A DNA stretch of 64,000 nucleotides, taken from NCBI RefSeq assembly GCF_015277675.1, contig NZ_JADHEC010000003.1, positions 1 through 64,000 on the forward strand, in the 5' to 3' direction. Shown one piece after another: positions 49,964-58,924 of this stretch. The stretch comes from Flavobacterium soyangense. GTDB taxonomy: Bacteria; Bacteroidota; Bacteroidia; Flavobacteriales; Flavobacteriaceae. The first letter of the stretch is position 1; every line of letters starts with the position of its first letter. The notes below the pieces were generated by a model. The model ran no database searches. It was given only the letters and a program-made list of their open reading frames with translations, and was not told where the DNA came from. Made by a program: the position numbers and the translations under genes.

Positions 49964-50386
49964 ATGTACGAAATCATTCAAAAATTGCATTCTGGCTGGG
50001 CCTATATGGCCTTTTTATTATTAGTAATTGCGGTAGTCAATTCATTCATTGCTTTATTTTCCAAAAAAGAGTTTACTGAAAAAGACCGAAAAATTGCACT
50101 ATTTGGTTTGGCAGCAATACACACTCAATTGTTGATTGGTATAATTGTTTATTTTGTTTCTCCATTAGGCTTTGCTTCTCTTGGTCAAATGAATGATGCA
50201 GCGCTTAGGTTAACTTCGTTAGAACATCCATTAATGAATATAATTGGGATTACTTTGATTACTATTGGTTGGATGAAACATAAAAAATTGACAACAAGCG
50301 AATCAAAATTCAAGACTTTTTCTATTTATTACGGTCTAGGATTAGTGATAATTTTGAGTAAAATTCCTTGGGGATTGTGGTTTTAA
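49964..50386 (+). CDS. Small four-helix membrane protein, possibly cytochrome-like
   Basis: Starting at the ATG at 49964 it has 140 residues. Four membrane segments lie at about 10-30, 46-66, 84-102 and 117-136. His residues occur at similar depths (HSGWAYM at the start, AAIHTQLLIG, SLEHPLMN, WMKHKK), which hints at a heme- or metal-binding bundle. This is an inference from spacing only. I know no named family. A longer frame to 49907 would cross the preceding terminator. It is monocistronic with its own terminator. Confidence 0.65.
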   Translation: MYEIIQKLHSGWAYMAFLLLVIAVVNSFIALFSKKEFTEKDRKIALFGLAAIHTQLLIGIIVYFVSPLGFASLGQMNDAALRLTSLEHPLMNIIGITLITIGWMKHKKLTTSESKFKTFSIYYGLGLVIILSKIPWGLWF

Positions 50387-50397
50387 AAAACAAAGAG

Positions 50398-50421
50398 AAG
50401 TCCTGAAAAGGACTTTTTTTA
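50398..50421 (+). terminator. Terminator after the small membrane protein gene
   Basis: AAGTCCT, loop GAAA, AGGACTT is a perfect 7-bp stem with a stable tetraloop, followed by about seven T. Confidence 0.9.
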
Positions 50422-50539
50422 TCTAGGTATGGTTTTTGCTAAATGGAGTTTAACTAAAAGTTTAAAATGAAATCGAAGATTATTCCATCCGTTCCCTTTT
50501 AGGCTCGGGTTACGAATACCACAAAAAAATTTTAAAATT

Positions 50540-51022
50540 GTGAGTAAAAAATTAACAACACTTTTTCTTTCAATAACCATTGCTGGTTTAGCAATAAGTC
50601 AAACCGTGGTTTCAGATAGGCATAAATCTTCTATCCAAAAGGACAGCATTAAAAAAAGCAAAATTCTTGTTGAACAAGAGATTGTTTCTGATACTTTAGT
50701 TATTGAAACCGGAAAGTTTAAATTCTACAAAAAAGGCGCTCATGCCTCTTATTATGCTGATAAATTTAACGGTAAAAGAACAACAAGTGGAAAAAGATTC
50801 GATAATAACAAATATACTGCGGCGCACAAAAAATTCCCTTTTGGAACGAAATTGAGAATTACTAACGAAGCCAATGGGAAATCAGTAATTGTAGAAGTAA
50901 TCGATAGAGGACCTTTTGTAAGATCAAGAGAAATTGACCTTTCAAAACGTGCTTTTATGGAAATTGCAAACAATAGATCATCTGGAGCAATAATGGTGAC
51001 AATGGAGGTGCTTCAAAAATAA
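50540..51022 (+). CDS. RlpA-family septal ring lytic transglycosylase-like protein
   Basis: The 160-residue protein uses a GTG start at 50540; no ATG precedes the signal peptide (MSKKLTTLFLSITIAGLAISQ). After a linker of about 45 residues the double-psi beta-barrel domain shows the RlpA pattern: HASYYADKFNGKRTTSGKRFD (74-94), AAHKKFPFGTKLRI, and VIDRGPFVRSREIDLSKRAF with the catalytic Asp. RlpA cuts naked glycan strands at the septum in Pseudomonas. The SPOR domain found in some RlpA proteins is absent. It is convergent with the CYTH gene, with no gap between the stops. Confidence 0.87.
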   Translation: MSKKLTTLFLSITIAGLAISQTVVSDRHKSSIQKDSIKKSKILVEQEIVSDTLVIETGKFKFYKKGAHASYYADKFNGKRTTSGKRFDNNKYTAAHKKFPFGTKLRITNEANGKSVIVEVIDRGPFVRSREIDLSKRAFMEIANNRSSGAIMVTMEVLQK

Positions 51023-51493
51023 TTATTTCCAATTCATAAAAGGATTCTTGCTCAAATATGAATTATAGTATCTATTGTCATTAGTGACTTCTTTGCCTAG
51101 CCAAGAAGGTTTTTCAAAAGTTTCAGTTTCTGAGCCAAGTTCGACTTCGGCAACGGTTAATCCTTCATTTTCTCCATAAAACTCATCAACTTCAAAGATG
51201 TGACTTCCTATTTTAACCTCAAAACGGGTTTTGTCGATAACACCTTTTTCGCACAACAGCATTAATTTTTGTGCTTCATCAACCGGAATTTCCTTTTCCC
51301 ATTCAAAACGCGAAATGCCGGACTCATTAGAAGCTCCTTTTATGGTCAGAAATCCTTTATCTCCTTTTATTCGAACTCTAACAGTGCGTTCAGGAATTGA
51401 GTTCAAATAACCTTGTGTAATTCGGCTTTTTGCAAAAGCTTCTTTTTTATAATCTTCAGATGCGACTAAAAACTTTCTTTCTATTTCTATCAT
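51023..51493 (-). CDS. CYTH domain protein
   Basis: The 156-residue protein begins with the CYTH signature ExExK (EIERK, residues 3-7) and continues with charged strands typical of the triphosphate tunnel fold (RTVRVRIKGDKGFLTIKG, GISRFEWEKEIP, KTRFEVKIGSHIFEVDEFYGENEGLTVAEVEL). Family members hydrolyse inorganic triphosphate or, in some cases, make cAMP. The short single-domain form without CHAD suggests a triphosphatase. It is a single leftward gene. Confidence 0.88.
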   Translation of the reverse strand: MIEIERKFLVASEDYKKEAFAKSRITQGYLNSIPERTVRVRIKGDKGFLTIKGASNESGISRFEWEKEIPVDEAQKLMLLCEKGVIDKTRFEVKIGSHIFEVDEFYGENEGLTVAEVELGSETETFEKPSWLGKEVTNDNRYYNSYLSKNPFMNWK

Positions 51494-51623
51494 TTTGTCA
51501 TTGCGATGAACGAAGCAATCTTTTGAAGATTTTCGTCTGATTTATTTTTATTATTCACGACATCAAATGTATAAAAAAATCTTCGGGTATCTTTGAGTAA
51601 TAGTTTTTACATAAATTTGCCTT

Positions 51624-52706
51624 ATGTCAGAAATGAATCCAAATAGAAAAATCATCCACATTGATATGGACGCTTTCTTTGCCTCAGTTGAACAAATGGA
51701 TAATCCTGCTTTGCGGGAAAAACCAATTGCCGTGGGTGGTGCCGAAAATCGTGGTGTAGTTGCAGCGGCAAGTTATGAAGCCCGAAAATTTGGAGTTCGA
51801 AGCGCCATAAGCGGTGTTTTGGCCAAAAAGTATTGTCCTGATTTGATTTTTGTGAAACCCAGATTTGAACGTTACAATGAAATTTCTAATAAAATTCGAA
51901 AAATATTTAACGAATACACGGATTTGGTTGAGCCACTTTCGCTTGATGAAGCATATCTTGATGTCACTGTAAACAAAAAAGGTAATCCAAGCGCAACTTT
52001 ATTGGCACAAGAAATCAGATTACGCATTCTCAACGAGGTGGGTTTAACTGCTTCGGCAGGGATATCAGTCAATAAATTTGTGGCAAAAATTGCCAGTGAT
52101 TTCAACAAACCTAACGGTCAGAAAACGGTAAATCCAGGTGAAGTTATTCCATTTTTGGAAGAATTGCCTATCCGCAAGTTTTATGGCGTGGGGAAAGTCA
52201 CCACCGAAAAAATGTATCAATTGGGGATTTTCACGGGATTGGAATTAAAAAGCAAATCCTTGGAATTTTTGGAGAAACATTTCGGGAAATCGGGTAATTT
52301 CTATTACAATGTGGTGAGAGGCATTCACAACAGTGAAGTGAAATCGGACAGAATTACAAAATCAGTGGCGGCAGAACATACTTTTGACATTAATTTGTCG
52401 TCCGAAATTTTTATGATGGTACAATTGGAAAACATCGCAACTTCTTTGGAAAAACGCTTAAAAAAATACAATATAGCTGGAAAAACGGTTACTTTAAAAA
52501 TAAAATACAGCAATTTTACCCAACAAACCCGTAGTAAAACCTTGCCTTATTTTATTTCCGACAAAGGATTGATTCTAGAATCAGTGAAGGAATTGTTGTA
52601 TCAAGAACGGATGAAAGACTCGGTTAGATTGCTTGGAATTTCTTTGAGCAATTTAAACACCGAAGAGAAAAAGACGGTTGTGGTTCAGTTGAAATTTGCA
52701 TTTTAG
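51624..52706 (+). CDS. dinB: DNA polymerase IV
   Basis: The 360-residue Y-family translesion polymerase has catalytic carboxylates in HIDMDAFFASVE (12-23) and in PLSLDEAYLDV near residue 110. The SYEARKFGVRSAISG and TASAGISVNKFVAKIASDFNKPNG segments follow, with the little-finger domain at the C-terminus. The C-terminal beta-clamp motif is VVVQLKFAF, weakly QLxLF-like. A second ATG three codons in (MNPNRK) is equally possible as start. Confidence 0.95.
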   Translation: MSEMNPNRKIIHIDMDAFFASVEQMDNPALREKPIAVGGAENRGVVAAASYEARKFGVRSAISGVLAKKYCPDLIFVKPRFERYNEISNKIRKIFNEYTDLVEPLSLDEAYLDVTVNKKGNPSATLLAQEIRLRILNEVGLTASAGISVNKFVAKIASDFNKPNGQKTVNPGEVIPFLEELPIRKFYGVGKVTTEKMYQLGIFTGLELKSKSLEFLEKHFGKSGNFYYNVVRGIHNSEVKSDRITKSVAAEHTFDINLSSEIFMMVQLENIATSLEKRLKKYNIAGKTVTLKIKYSNFTQQTRSKTLPYFISDKGLILESVKELLYQERMKDSVRLLGISLSNLNTEEKKTVVVQLKFAF

Positions 52707-52746
52707 AACTGGTATGAAAATTAGTTTTTAAACAATTACCCCCGCT

Positions 52747-52769
52747 CCCGCACGAATCCTTTCGTGTGG
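52747..52769 (+). repeat. Hairpin CGCACGAA/TTTCGTGTG after dinB
   Basis: An imperfect 9-bp stem with a three-base loop lies 20 bp before the AACCACGCT terminator of the opposite strand. The next bases are T-rich but not a clean run, so it is a weak terminator of dinB at best. It could also be a copy of an intergenic palindrome. Confidence 0.45.
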
Positions 52770-52782
52770 TTTGTGATTTGAA

Positions 52783-52810
52783 TAAAAAAACCACGCTGAA
52801 AAGCGTGGTT
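52783..52810 (-). terminator. Terminator of the BI-1 gene
   Basis: AACCACGCT and AGCGTGGTT form a 9-bp stem with loop GAAA. On the minus strand seven T follow, so it serves the leftward gene ending at 52834. Confidence 0.88.
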
Positions 52811-52833
52811 ATAAGACTTAAAAAGTTTTTAAT

Positions 52834-53607
52834 TTATTTTCGGCTGTTTAGTTTAGATAACAATCTCAAAAACTCAATGTACAACCATACCAAGGTTATC
52901 ATTAAACCCATCGCCCCAAACCATTCCATATATTTGGGCATTTTTTGTTCCACTCCTTTTTCGATTCGGTCAAAATCCAAAAACAGATTTAATGCAGCTA
53001 TTACAATCACAAAAACACTGATACCGATGCTCATCATCGAATTGCCGTAATGAACAGGGACAAAACTGGTAAATATGGAGAACAGCCAAGAAATCAGGTA
53101 ATAGGTGGCAATAGCTAGCGTTGCCGCTACAACAACCGATTTAAACTGCTCCGTAACTTTTACGATTTTAAATTTGTACAATCCTAAACAGACAGCAAAT
53201 GTTACAAATGTGGCGCCAACGGCTTGAATCACAATTCCTGGGTATTTAGTTTCGAAAATGGCCGAAACTCCCCCAATAAATAAACCTTCAAACAAGGCAT
53301 ATCCCGGTGCTAAAATTGGTGAATATTGAGGTTTAAAAGAAGCAATTACAACTAAAATTAATCCCACTATTGCGCCTCCAAAAGCCGGAACTATAGGGTT
53401 CATTCCGTTAAAAGTCATCCACCAAATAACGATTGCAGATGCTGAAAGCAATAAAAACAAGATTAAAGTTTTATTGATTGTTCCAGACAAAGTCATTTCT
53501 TGGTTGTAATCAATAAGTGTTGCGTGATGCACTTCGTCATTTTTCGAAGCTGTTGTAGCTGAAAAAGATTTATTGTTTAAAAACGGATTATTCGATTTGA
53601 AAGCCAT
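52834..53607 (-). CDS. Bax inhibitor-1/YccA family membrane protein
   Basis: The 257-residue protein has a polar N-terminus of about 45 residues (FSATTASKNDEVHHATLIDYNQEMT) and then seven membrane segments. The BI-1/TMBIM features are the acidic residues in helices and the end DFDRIEKGVEQKMPKYMEWFGAMGLMITLVWLYIEFLRLLS, which includes the Asp thought to sense pH in calcium leak. Bacterial relatives are calcium-leak channels or of unknown role. It is monocistronic. Confidence 0.88.
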   Translation of the reverse strand: MAFKSNNPFLNNKSFSATTASKNDEVHHATLIDYNQEMTLSGTINKTLILFLLLSASAIVIWWMTFNGMNPIVPAFGGAIVGLILVVIASFKPQYSPILAPGYALFEGLFIGGVSAIFETKYPGIVIQAVGATFVTFAVCLGLYKFKIVKVTEQFKSVVVAATLAIATYYLISWLFSIFTSFVPVHYGNSMMSIGISVFVIVIAALNLFLDFDRIEKGVEQKMPKYMEWFGAMGLMITLVWLYIEFLRLLSKLNSRK

Positions 53608-53659
53608 ACTATTTTAGATTTGTTTTTACCAAAGATATAGTAAAAAACAAAATAAGTCC

Positions 53660-53701
53660 AAAAAAAAAATCCGCCTTGTTTAATTTCTAAACAGGCGGAT
53701 T
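53660..53701 (-). terminator. Terminator of the pyk transcript
   Basis: ATCCGCCTTGTTTA (53669-53682) and TAAACAGGCGGAT form a 13-14-bp stem with one bulge. On the minus strand about nine T follow, which suits the leftward pyk gene ending at 53723. Confidence 0.88.
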
Positions 53702-53722
53702 TGTTTGGGTATAGAAATTTTA

Positions 53723-55153
53723 CTATAAAATTTCGGAAACTCTCAATGTGTTTACCATTCCTTTGTCCTTTAATGGCATTGCTGCTAAATTAATTAGAAA
53801 TTCACCTTTGGTAACATATCCTTTTTCTCTTGCGATTTCATTAACATCAGCAATGGTTTCATCAGTGCTTTTCATCTTATCATAAAAATAAGATTTTACA
53901 CCCCATAATAAATTGAGTTGTGTAAGGATTCTTTTATTGGAAGTAAAAACAAGAATATGGGCTGATGGTCTCCAAGCCGAAATCTGGAACGCAGTATAAC
54001 CACTATTAGTCAATGTACAAATGGCTTTTGCTTCGATAATATTTGCCATAGTTGCTGCATGATGACAAATCGTTTTTGTGATAAAACGGTTTGTTCTTAC
54101 TTGAGGGGTATTCTGTGGCACTTTAATAAGTGGAGAATCTTCAACAGCTTCAATGATTTGAGTCATTTTTTCAATAACCTGAACAGGGTAAAGACCAGTA
54201 GCTGTTTCTCCTGAAAGCATAACGGCATCTGCGCCATCCATTACAGAGTTTGCAACATCATTTACTTCGGCACGTGTTGGTGTCAGGCTGGTAATCATGG
54301 TTTCCATCATTTGTGTGGCAACAATTACCGGAATTCGAGCAGTTTTTGCTCTAAGAATTAATTCTTTTTGTACAAGCGGAACTTCTTGCGCTGGAAGTTC
54401 AACACCTAAATCACCACGAGCAACCATCAAAGCATCACAATATGCGACAATTTTATCGATATTCTCTAGTGCTTCCGGCATTTCAATTTTAGCAATAATA
54501 GGAATTTTATGTTCGGAATGTTTTGCAATTAATTCTTGTAAATCCTGAAGATCTCTTGGTGTTTTTACAAATGAAAGTGCGATCCAGTCTACATTTTGCC
54601 CAATAGCAAAAATAGCATCGGCAATATCTTTCTCTGTCAAAGCAGGAAGTGATATTTTTGTATTCGGAAGATTTACCCCTTTTTTAGATTTTAATTCACC
54701 ACCTTGAATTACTCTGGCAATAACTTCTGTTTTTTTGTCGGTTTCAACAATTTCGAAAATAAGTTTTCCGTCATCGAGCAAAATACGTTCTCCAGGATTT
54801 ACATCGTTTGGAAAATTTTGGTATTTCATAAAGACTTTTTTGGCAGTTCCAATGATCTCTTCGGCAGTTGTAAACGTAATTAAATCGCCATCATTTACGG
54901 TCACACCATCTTCCATAATGCCTACACGCAGTTTTGGGCCTTGTAAATCACCAAGAATTGCAGTGGTATAGCCAAACTCCTCATTGAGTCCTCTGATAAG
55001 AGCAATTTTTGTTTTTACATCATCATAATCAGCATGCGAAAAATTGATTCTAAACACGTTTACACCTGCTTCGATCATGTCTTTTATGATTTCACGCGTA
55101 CTACATGCAGGTCCAAGTGTGGCTACAATTTTTGTTTTTTTGTTTGTTGACAT
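53723..55153 (-). CDS. pyk: Pyruvate kinase
   Basis: The 476-residue enzyme makes pyruvate and ATP from phosphoenolpyruvate in the last step of glycolysis. Family motifs are KIVATLGPACS at the N-terminus with FRINFSHA, the catalytic Lys segment IPIIAKIEMPEALENID, DALMVARGDLGVELP, and the ATQMMETMITSLTPTRAEVNDVANSVMDGADAVMLSGETATGLYP stretch. A shortened C-terminal allosteric domain follows. The IPExxxVDY gene lies five bp upstream, a conserved order in Bacteroidota. Confidence 0.97.
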   Translation of the reverse strand: MSTNKKTKIVATLGPACSTREIIKDMIEAGVNVFRINFSHADYDDVKTKIALIRGLNEEFGYTTAILGDLQGPKLRVGIMEDGVTVNDGDLITFTTAEEIIGTAKKVFMKYQNFPNDVNPGERILLDDGKLIFEIVETDKKTEVIARVIQGGELKSKKGVNLPNTKISLPALTEKDIADAIFAIGQNVDWIALSFVKTPRDLQDLQELIAKHSEHKIPIIAKIEMPEALENIDKIVAYCDALMVARGDLGVELPAQEVPLVQKELILRAKTARIPVIVATQMMETMITSLTPTRAEVNDVANSVMDGADAVMLSGETATGLYPVQVIEKMTQIIEAVEDSPLIKVPQNTPQVRTNRFITKTICHHAATMANIIEAKAICTLTNSGYTAFQISAWRPSAHILVFTSNKRILTQLNLLWGVKSYFYDKMKSTDETIADVNEIAREKGYVTKGEFLINLAAMPLKDKGMVNTLRVSEIL

Positions 55154-55158
55154 TGACT

Positions 55159-55647
55159 TTAAAAAATTAAATTATTTTTTGATTTTACTTTATTTGTTTC
55201 GACTTTATAAACGGTCGATATGCTGTCGATTGTGTTTAATAGAAGCTGAATTTCTGTCACATTCAATCCTTCTTCTATGTTTTCTATTTTTAAAAAGTAA
55301 TCAACTTTTTTAAATTCCGGAAGTAAATATACTTTTGTTGAAACTTCCAGGCTTATATTCGAAAATAGATTTTGGCTATTCTCATTTTTTTGTTGAACCA
55401 CTTCATTTTTATTCTGAATCAAATTCCATGAAATTGCTTTTTCGGTATCGTAATAATAAAATCTTGAGAATTTTGTCTCTCCTTCTTTTATATTAATTTG
55501 AATCTCATTCTTGTTTTTGCATAAATTTATTGGAAGCTTTTGATTGATAAAATAGGCTAATCTATAGTCTTCTAATGAAGTATGAATAGCAATAAGATGA
55601 TAATCTATCTCGTCAAATTCGCCAAAATCTAATTTATGAATAGCCAT
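55159..55647 (-). CDS. IPExxxVDY family protein
   Basis: The 162-residue soluble protein has the motif LLPEFKKVDYFLKIE at 108-122, which matches the IPExxxVDY signature that names the family with Leu for Ile. The family is confined to Bacteroidota and has no known function. It sits between rnc and pyk, five bp from pyk, an arrangement I recall as conserved in the phylum and which suggests a link with one of them. The N-terminal half (LDFGEFDEIDYHLIAIHTSLEDYRLAYFINQKL) is predicted helical. Confidence 0.85.
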   Translation of the reverse strand: MAIHKLDFGEFDEIDYHLIAIHTSLEDYRLAYFINQKLPINLCKNKNEIQINIKEGETKFSRFYYYDTEKAISWNLIQNKNEVVQQKNENSQNLFSNISLEVSTKVYLLPEFKKVDYFLKIENIEEGLNVTEIQLLLNTIDSISTVYKVETNKVKSKNNLIF

Positions 55648-55760
55648 TTCAAGAAAAAAATAAGGTGTAAATATAGTATTTCTATTGAATCATTGCCCTC
55701 ACAAAACCGATGTTTTTACTATTTTAAAAACGAAAACGTTATAGTGTAGCTAAATTTCAG

Positions 55761-56501
55761 CTATTTATTATCGATTTTTTTTTGAAAAGCAAAATAGGCA
55801 CGTTGAGATGCTTTTTCTTCAGCTTTCTTTTTTGAGGTTGCCCTGGCTTTTGCAATTACCTTATCGTCGATGCTTAGTTTTACACCAAAAAACCGTTGCC
55901 CATCGATTCCGTTATCCTCAAAAATGTCATAATAAAATTGTTTCTTTTCTTTTTGGCACCATTCGATAAGCAGACTTTTGTAACTGATCACTTTTCCCTC
56001 AAGTCTGGCAATATCCACATAAGGAACAATGACTCTTTTTTGAATAAATTTTTCGCAGTATTCATAGCCTCGATCAAGATAAATTGCCCCTATTAAAGAT
56101 TCAAAAAGATTTCCGTGGATGTTATCTCCAAAATGTTGTAAGGGAACTTTGCTTTCTACGAATCGAACAAGATTTAAATCTTTCCCCAGTTCGTTTAAAT
56201 GTTCTCTACTTACAATTTTTGAACGCATTTTTGTCAAATAACCTTCATCGCCGGCAGGTGCTTTGTTAAACAAATGCGCTGCAATGACGGAACTTAGCAT
56301 AGCATCTCCAAGAAATTCTAATCGTTCGTAATTAATGGCATTTCCTTTATCGTCTTGTTTATTAGAGGAACGATGCGTGAATGCTTTTTTGAAATAATCC
56401 AGATTAATTGGTACAAACCCTAGTATTTCACTCATAGAATCAAAAAAAATCCCGTCTTCAAGAGAACGGGATTTCGAAAATATTTTTCTGATTATTCCCA
56501 T
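55761..56501 (-). CDS. rnc: Ribonuclease III
   Basis: The 246-residue endonuclease cuts double-stranded RNA. The RNase III signature is ERLEFLGDAML (59-69), with catalytic Glu and Asp, and a second catalytic region follows at LFESLIGAIYLD. A double-stranded RNA-binding domain covers about 170-245 (VISYKSLLIEWCQKEKKQ ... KAEEKASQRAYFAF). It starts five bp after fabF. Its first codons contain a strong terminator-like hairpin (56441-56474), so expression may be set by attenuation after fabF. Confidence 0.95.
   Translation of the reverse strand: MGIIRKIFSKSRSLEDGIFFDSMSEILGFVPINLDYFKKAFTHRSSNKQDDKGNAINYERLEFLGDAMLSSVIAAHLFNKAPAGDEGYLTKMRSKIVSREHLNELGKDLNLVRFVESKVPLQHFGDNIHGNLFESLIGAIYLDRGYEYCEKFIQKRVIVPYVDIARLEGKVISYKSLLIEWCQKEKKQFYYDIFEDNGIDGQRFFGVKLSIDDKVIAKARATSKKKAEEKASQRAYFAFQKKIDNK
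56441..56474 (-). terminator. Intrinsic terminator inside the 5' coding region of rnc
   Basis: On the minus strand AAATCCCGT and ACGGGATTT form a 9-bp stem extended by a few inner pairs and followed by eight T. It covers codons about 10-20 of rnc (SRSLEDGIFF). Transcription coming from fabF would meet it just after the rnc start codon. Ribosomes starting on rnc could mask it. Confidence 0.75.
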
Positions 56502-56506
56502 TGTAA

Positions 56507-57760
56507 TTAGAAGTCTAATCTTTTAACTAATATACAAGCATTGTGTCCACCAAAACCAAAAGTGTTGCTCATCAGAACATTTACATCTCTTTTTTGGGCC
56601 ACATTAAAAGTAAAGTTTAGTTTAGCATCAATGTTTTCATCATCGGTAAAATGATTTATAGTAGGAGGAATAATTCCGTGTTTTATCGAAAGGATAGACG
56701 AAATAGTTTCTATTGCACCAGCTGCTCCAAGTAAATGGCCAGTCATTGATTTTGTAGAATTCAAATTCATGGTATAAGCATGTTCTCCAAAAACATGTAA
56801 AATCGCTTTTGATTCTGCTAAATCACCCAGTGGTGTCGAAGTTCCGTGCATATTTACACCATCAACATCTGTTGGTTTTAATCCTGCATCTCTCAAACAG
56901 TTTAGCATTACATTTTTTGCACCTAATCCTTCCTGATGAGGGGCTGTAATATGATAAGCATCTGCAGACATTCCGCCTCCGCCAATTTCGCAATATATTT
57001 TTGCTCCACGAGCTACGGCATGTTCATATTCTTCCAGAATTAAAGCACCAGCGCCTTCGCCTAAAATAAAACCATCGCGGTCTTTATCCATTGGTCTTGA
57101 AGCGGTTTTTGGATCTTCATTTCTTGTTGAAAGAGCATGCATCGCATTAAATCCGCCCATTCCTGCAATTGTTACTGCAGCTTCTGAACCACCTGTTACT
57201 ATTGCATCAGCATGACCCAAACGAATGTAATTGAAAGCATCAATAATAGCATTTGTTGAAGAGGCACAAGCCGAAACGGTTGTGAAATTCGGACCTCTAA
57301 AACCGTATTTTATAGAGATATGACCACCAGCTATATCAGCAATCATTTTTGGTATAAAGAAAGGATTGAATCGTGGTGTTCCGTCTCCTTTGGCAAAATC
57401 AAGCATTTCATTTTGAAATGTTTCTAGTCCTCCAATTCCTGAACCCCAAATAACTCCAATTCTATCTTTATCTAATTTTTCTAAATCAAAACCGGCATCT
57501 TTTACAGCTTCTTCTGCAGTAACTATTGCATATTGTGCATATCGATCCATTTTTCGGGCTTCTTTTCTGTCGATAAAGTCTTCAGCATTGAAGTTTTTCA
57601 CTTCACAAGCAAATTGTGTTTTATGCTTTGAAGCGTCATAATGAGTAATTGTTGCGGCTCCACTAACGCCATTAATAAGACTATTCCAATACTCTTGGAT
57701 ATTATTTCCTATTGGAGTAAGCGCACCCAAACCTGTAACTACAACTCTTTTTAATACCAT
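56507..57760 (-). CDS. fabF: 3-oxoacyl-[acyl-carrier-protein] synthase II
   Basis: The 417-residue condensing enzyme elongates acyl chains on ACP. The catalytic Cys165 lies in TVSACASSTNA, the two active-site His in VNMHGTST and MTGHLLGAAG, and the C-terminal NTFGFGGHNACILVKR is typical. It lies 180 bp after acpP and five bp before rnc, the usual acpP-fabF-rnc order. The spacer to acpP holds a hairpin. Confidence 0.97.
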   Translation of the reverse strand: MVLKRVVVTGLGALTPIGNNIQEYWNSLINGVSGAATITHYDASKHKTQFACEVKNFNAEDFIDRKEARKMDRYAQYAIVTAEEAVKDAGFDLEKLDKDRIGVIWGSGIGGLETFQNEMLDFAKGDGTPRFNPFFIPKMIADIAGGHISIKYGFRGPNFTTVSACASSTNAIIDAFNYIRLGHADAIVTGGSEAAVTIAGMGGFNAMHALSTRNEDPKTASRPMDKDRDGFILGEGAGALILEEYEHAVARGAKIYCEIGGGGMSADAYHITAPHQEGLGAKNVMLNCLRDAGLKPTDVDGVNMHGTSTPLGDLAESKAILHVFGEHAYTMNLNSTKSMTGHLLGAAGAIETISSILSIKHGIIPPTINHFTDDENIDAKLNFTFNVAQKRDVNVLMSNTFGFGGHNACILVKRLDF

Positions 57761-57902
57761 AACCTAGGGTGTTTTTTATATATTTCAACAAATAAAACCC
57801 ACGCTTTCTTTCCTGTATTATTACTACAAAAGAGCATGGGTAATTCTATTTTTAATATTATTGAGATTGAAATTCAATCCGAAATTTAGTTTTTAAAATA
57901 AT

Positions 57903-57941
57903 AACACCCGTTTACAATGAAGCAAACGGGTGTTTTTTTAT
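57903..57941. terminator. Hairpin between acpP and fabF
   Basis: AACACCCGTTT (57903-57913) and AAACGGGTGTT (57924-57934) form an 11-bp stem. The clean T-run is on the plus strand; on the minus strand, the direction of acpP and fabF, TTATTATTTT follows. It may reduce read-through so that acpP is made in excess over fabF. Confidence 0.7.
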
Positions 57942-58177
57942 TATTTCTTAGCTTCTTCGATATAAGAAATCGCTTGACCTACAGTAGCAATGTTTTCTGC
58001 TTGATCGTCTGGAATTTGAATATCAAATTCTTTTTCGAATTCCATAATAAGTTCTACTGTGTCTAATGAATCTGCTCCTAAATCATTAGTGAAGCTTGCT
58101 TCTGTTACAACTTCGTTTTCGTCAACGCCTAATTTGTCTACGATAATCGCTTTTACTCTTGATGCAATGTCTGACAT
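57941..58177 (-). CDS. acpP: Acyl carrier protein
   Basis: The 78-residue acidic protein carries fatty-acyl chains on a phosphopantetheine arm attached to Ser37 in [10 protein letters not shown]. The four-helix pattern and length are standard for the family (for example [17 protein letters not shown]). It is the first gene of the acpP-fabF-rnc group. The stop codon abuts the hairpin that separates it from fabF. Confidence 0.98.
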   Translation of the reverse strand: MSDIASRVKAIIVDKLGVDENEVVTEASFTNDLGADSLDTVELIMEFEKEFDIQIPDDQAENIATVGQAISYIEEAKK

Positions 58178-58352
58178 AATCTTTAATTTTAAATTTTAAT
58201 TTGTTGGCAAAAATAAAAAACTTTATTTTAAAACAACTATTTAGTTAATAAATGTGACAGCTAATTTATAAAATAAATTTCACAAAGACTTCAGTTTGTT
58301 ATTTATTATCACTTTTTATTCTTTTTTTTGCATAAAAGAAATCATTTTGGTT

Positions 58353-58922
58353 ATGAAGAAAATTGTAATTTTCGCTTCTGGTTCGGGGACTAATGCCGAA
58401 AACATCATAAAATATTTTGAAAATAAAGCCATTGCAACTGTTGTCGCTGTCTTTACCAATAATCCAAACGCCAAAGTGATTGAAAGAGCCAAAAACTTTC
58501 AAGTTCCAACAGAAATCTTCAACAAAGAAGAATTAATAGAAGGTAATGTCCTACAAAAATTAAATAATTTAGTACCCGATTTGATAGTTCTCGCCGGATT
58601 TTTATTAAAACTGCCCAAAAGTATGATTGAATCGTATCCAAATGCCATAATAAATATTCATCCTGCCTTGTTGCCAAAATTTGGCGGAAAAGGAATGTAC
58701 GGCATGAATGTTCACAAAGCGGTTGTTGAAAACAAGGAAAAAGAAACCGGAATTACCATTCATTTTGTTAATGAAAATTATGACGAAGGTAATGTTATTT
58801 TTCAAAAAAGTGTTATGCTTTCGCCAACAGATTCCCCAGAAGTTGTTGCCGAAAAAATACACGAATTAGAACAAGATAATTTTCCAGTAGTGATTGATAA
58901 ACTTCTAACCTCTAACCTCTAA
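58353..58922 (+). CDS. purN: Phosphoribosylglycinamide formyltransferase
   Basis: From the ATG at 58353 (MKKIVIFASGSGTN) it has 189 residues; an upstream extension of 19 hydrophobic residues is not part of the family. It transfers formyl from 10-formyl-tetrahydrofolate to GAR in purine synthesis. The catalytic Asn and His are in IINIHPALLPKFGGKGMYG, and the Asp in the ENYDEGNVI loop. Its last codons lie in a 7-bp repeat that runs to the start of rnhA. Confidence 0.95.
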   Translation: MKKIVIFASGSGTNAENIIKYFENKAIATVVAVFTNNPNAKVIERAKNFQVPTEIFNKEELIEGNVLQKLNNLVPDLIVLAGFLLKLPKSMIESYPNAIINIHPALLPKFGGKGMYGMNVHKAVVENKEKETGITIHFVNENYDEGNVIFQKSVMLSPTDSPEVVAEKIHELEQDNFPVVIDKLLTSNL

Positions 58923-58923
58923 C
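58903..58923 (+). repeat. 7-bp repeat YTCTAAC across the purN end
   Basis: TTCTAAC, CTCTAAC and CTCTAAC encode the last residues and stop of purN and end two bases before the TTG start of rnhA. Confidence 0.85.
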
Positions 58924-58924
58924 T

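Noticed and set aside
52834..53050. Open frame on the plus strand opposite the BI-1 gene
   Set aside because: It lacks a promoter and lies wholly opposite conserved coding sequence and a terminator.
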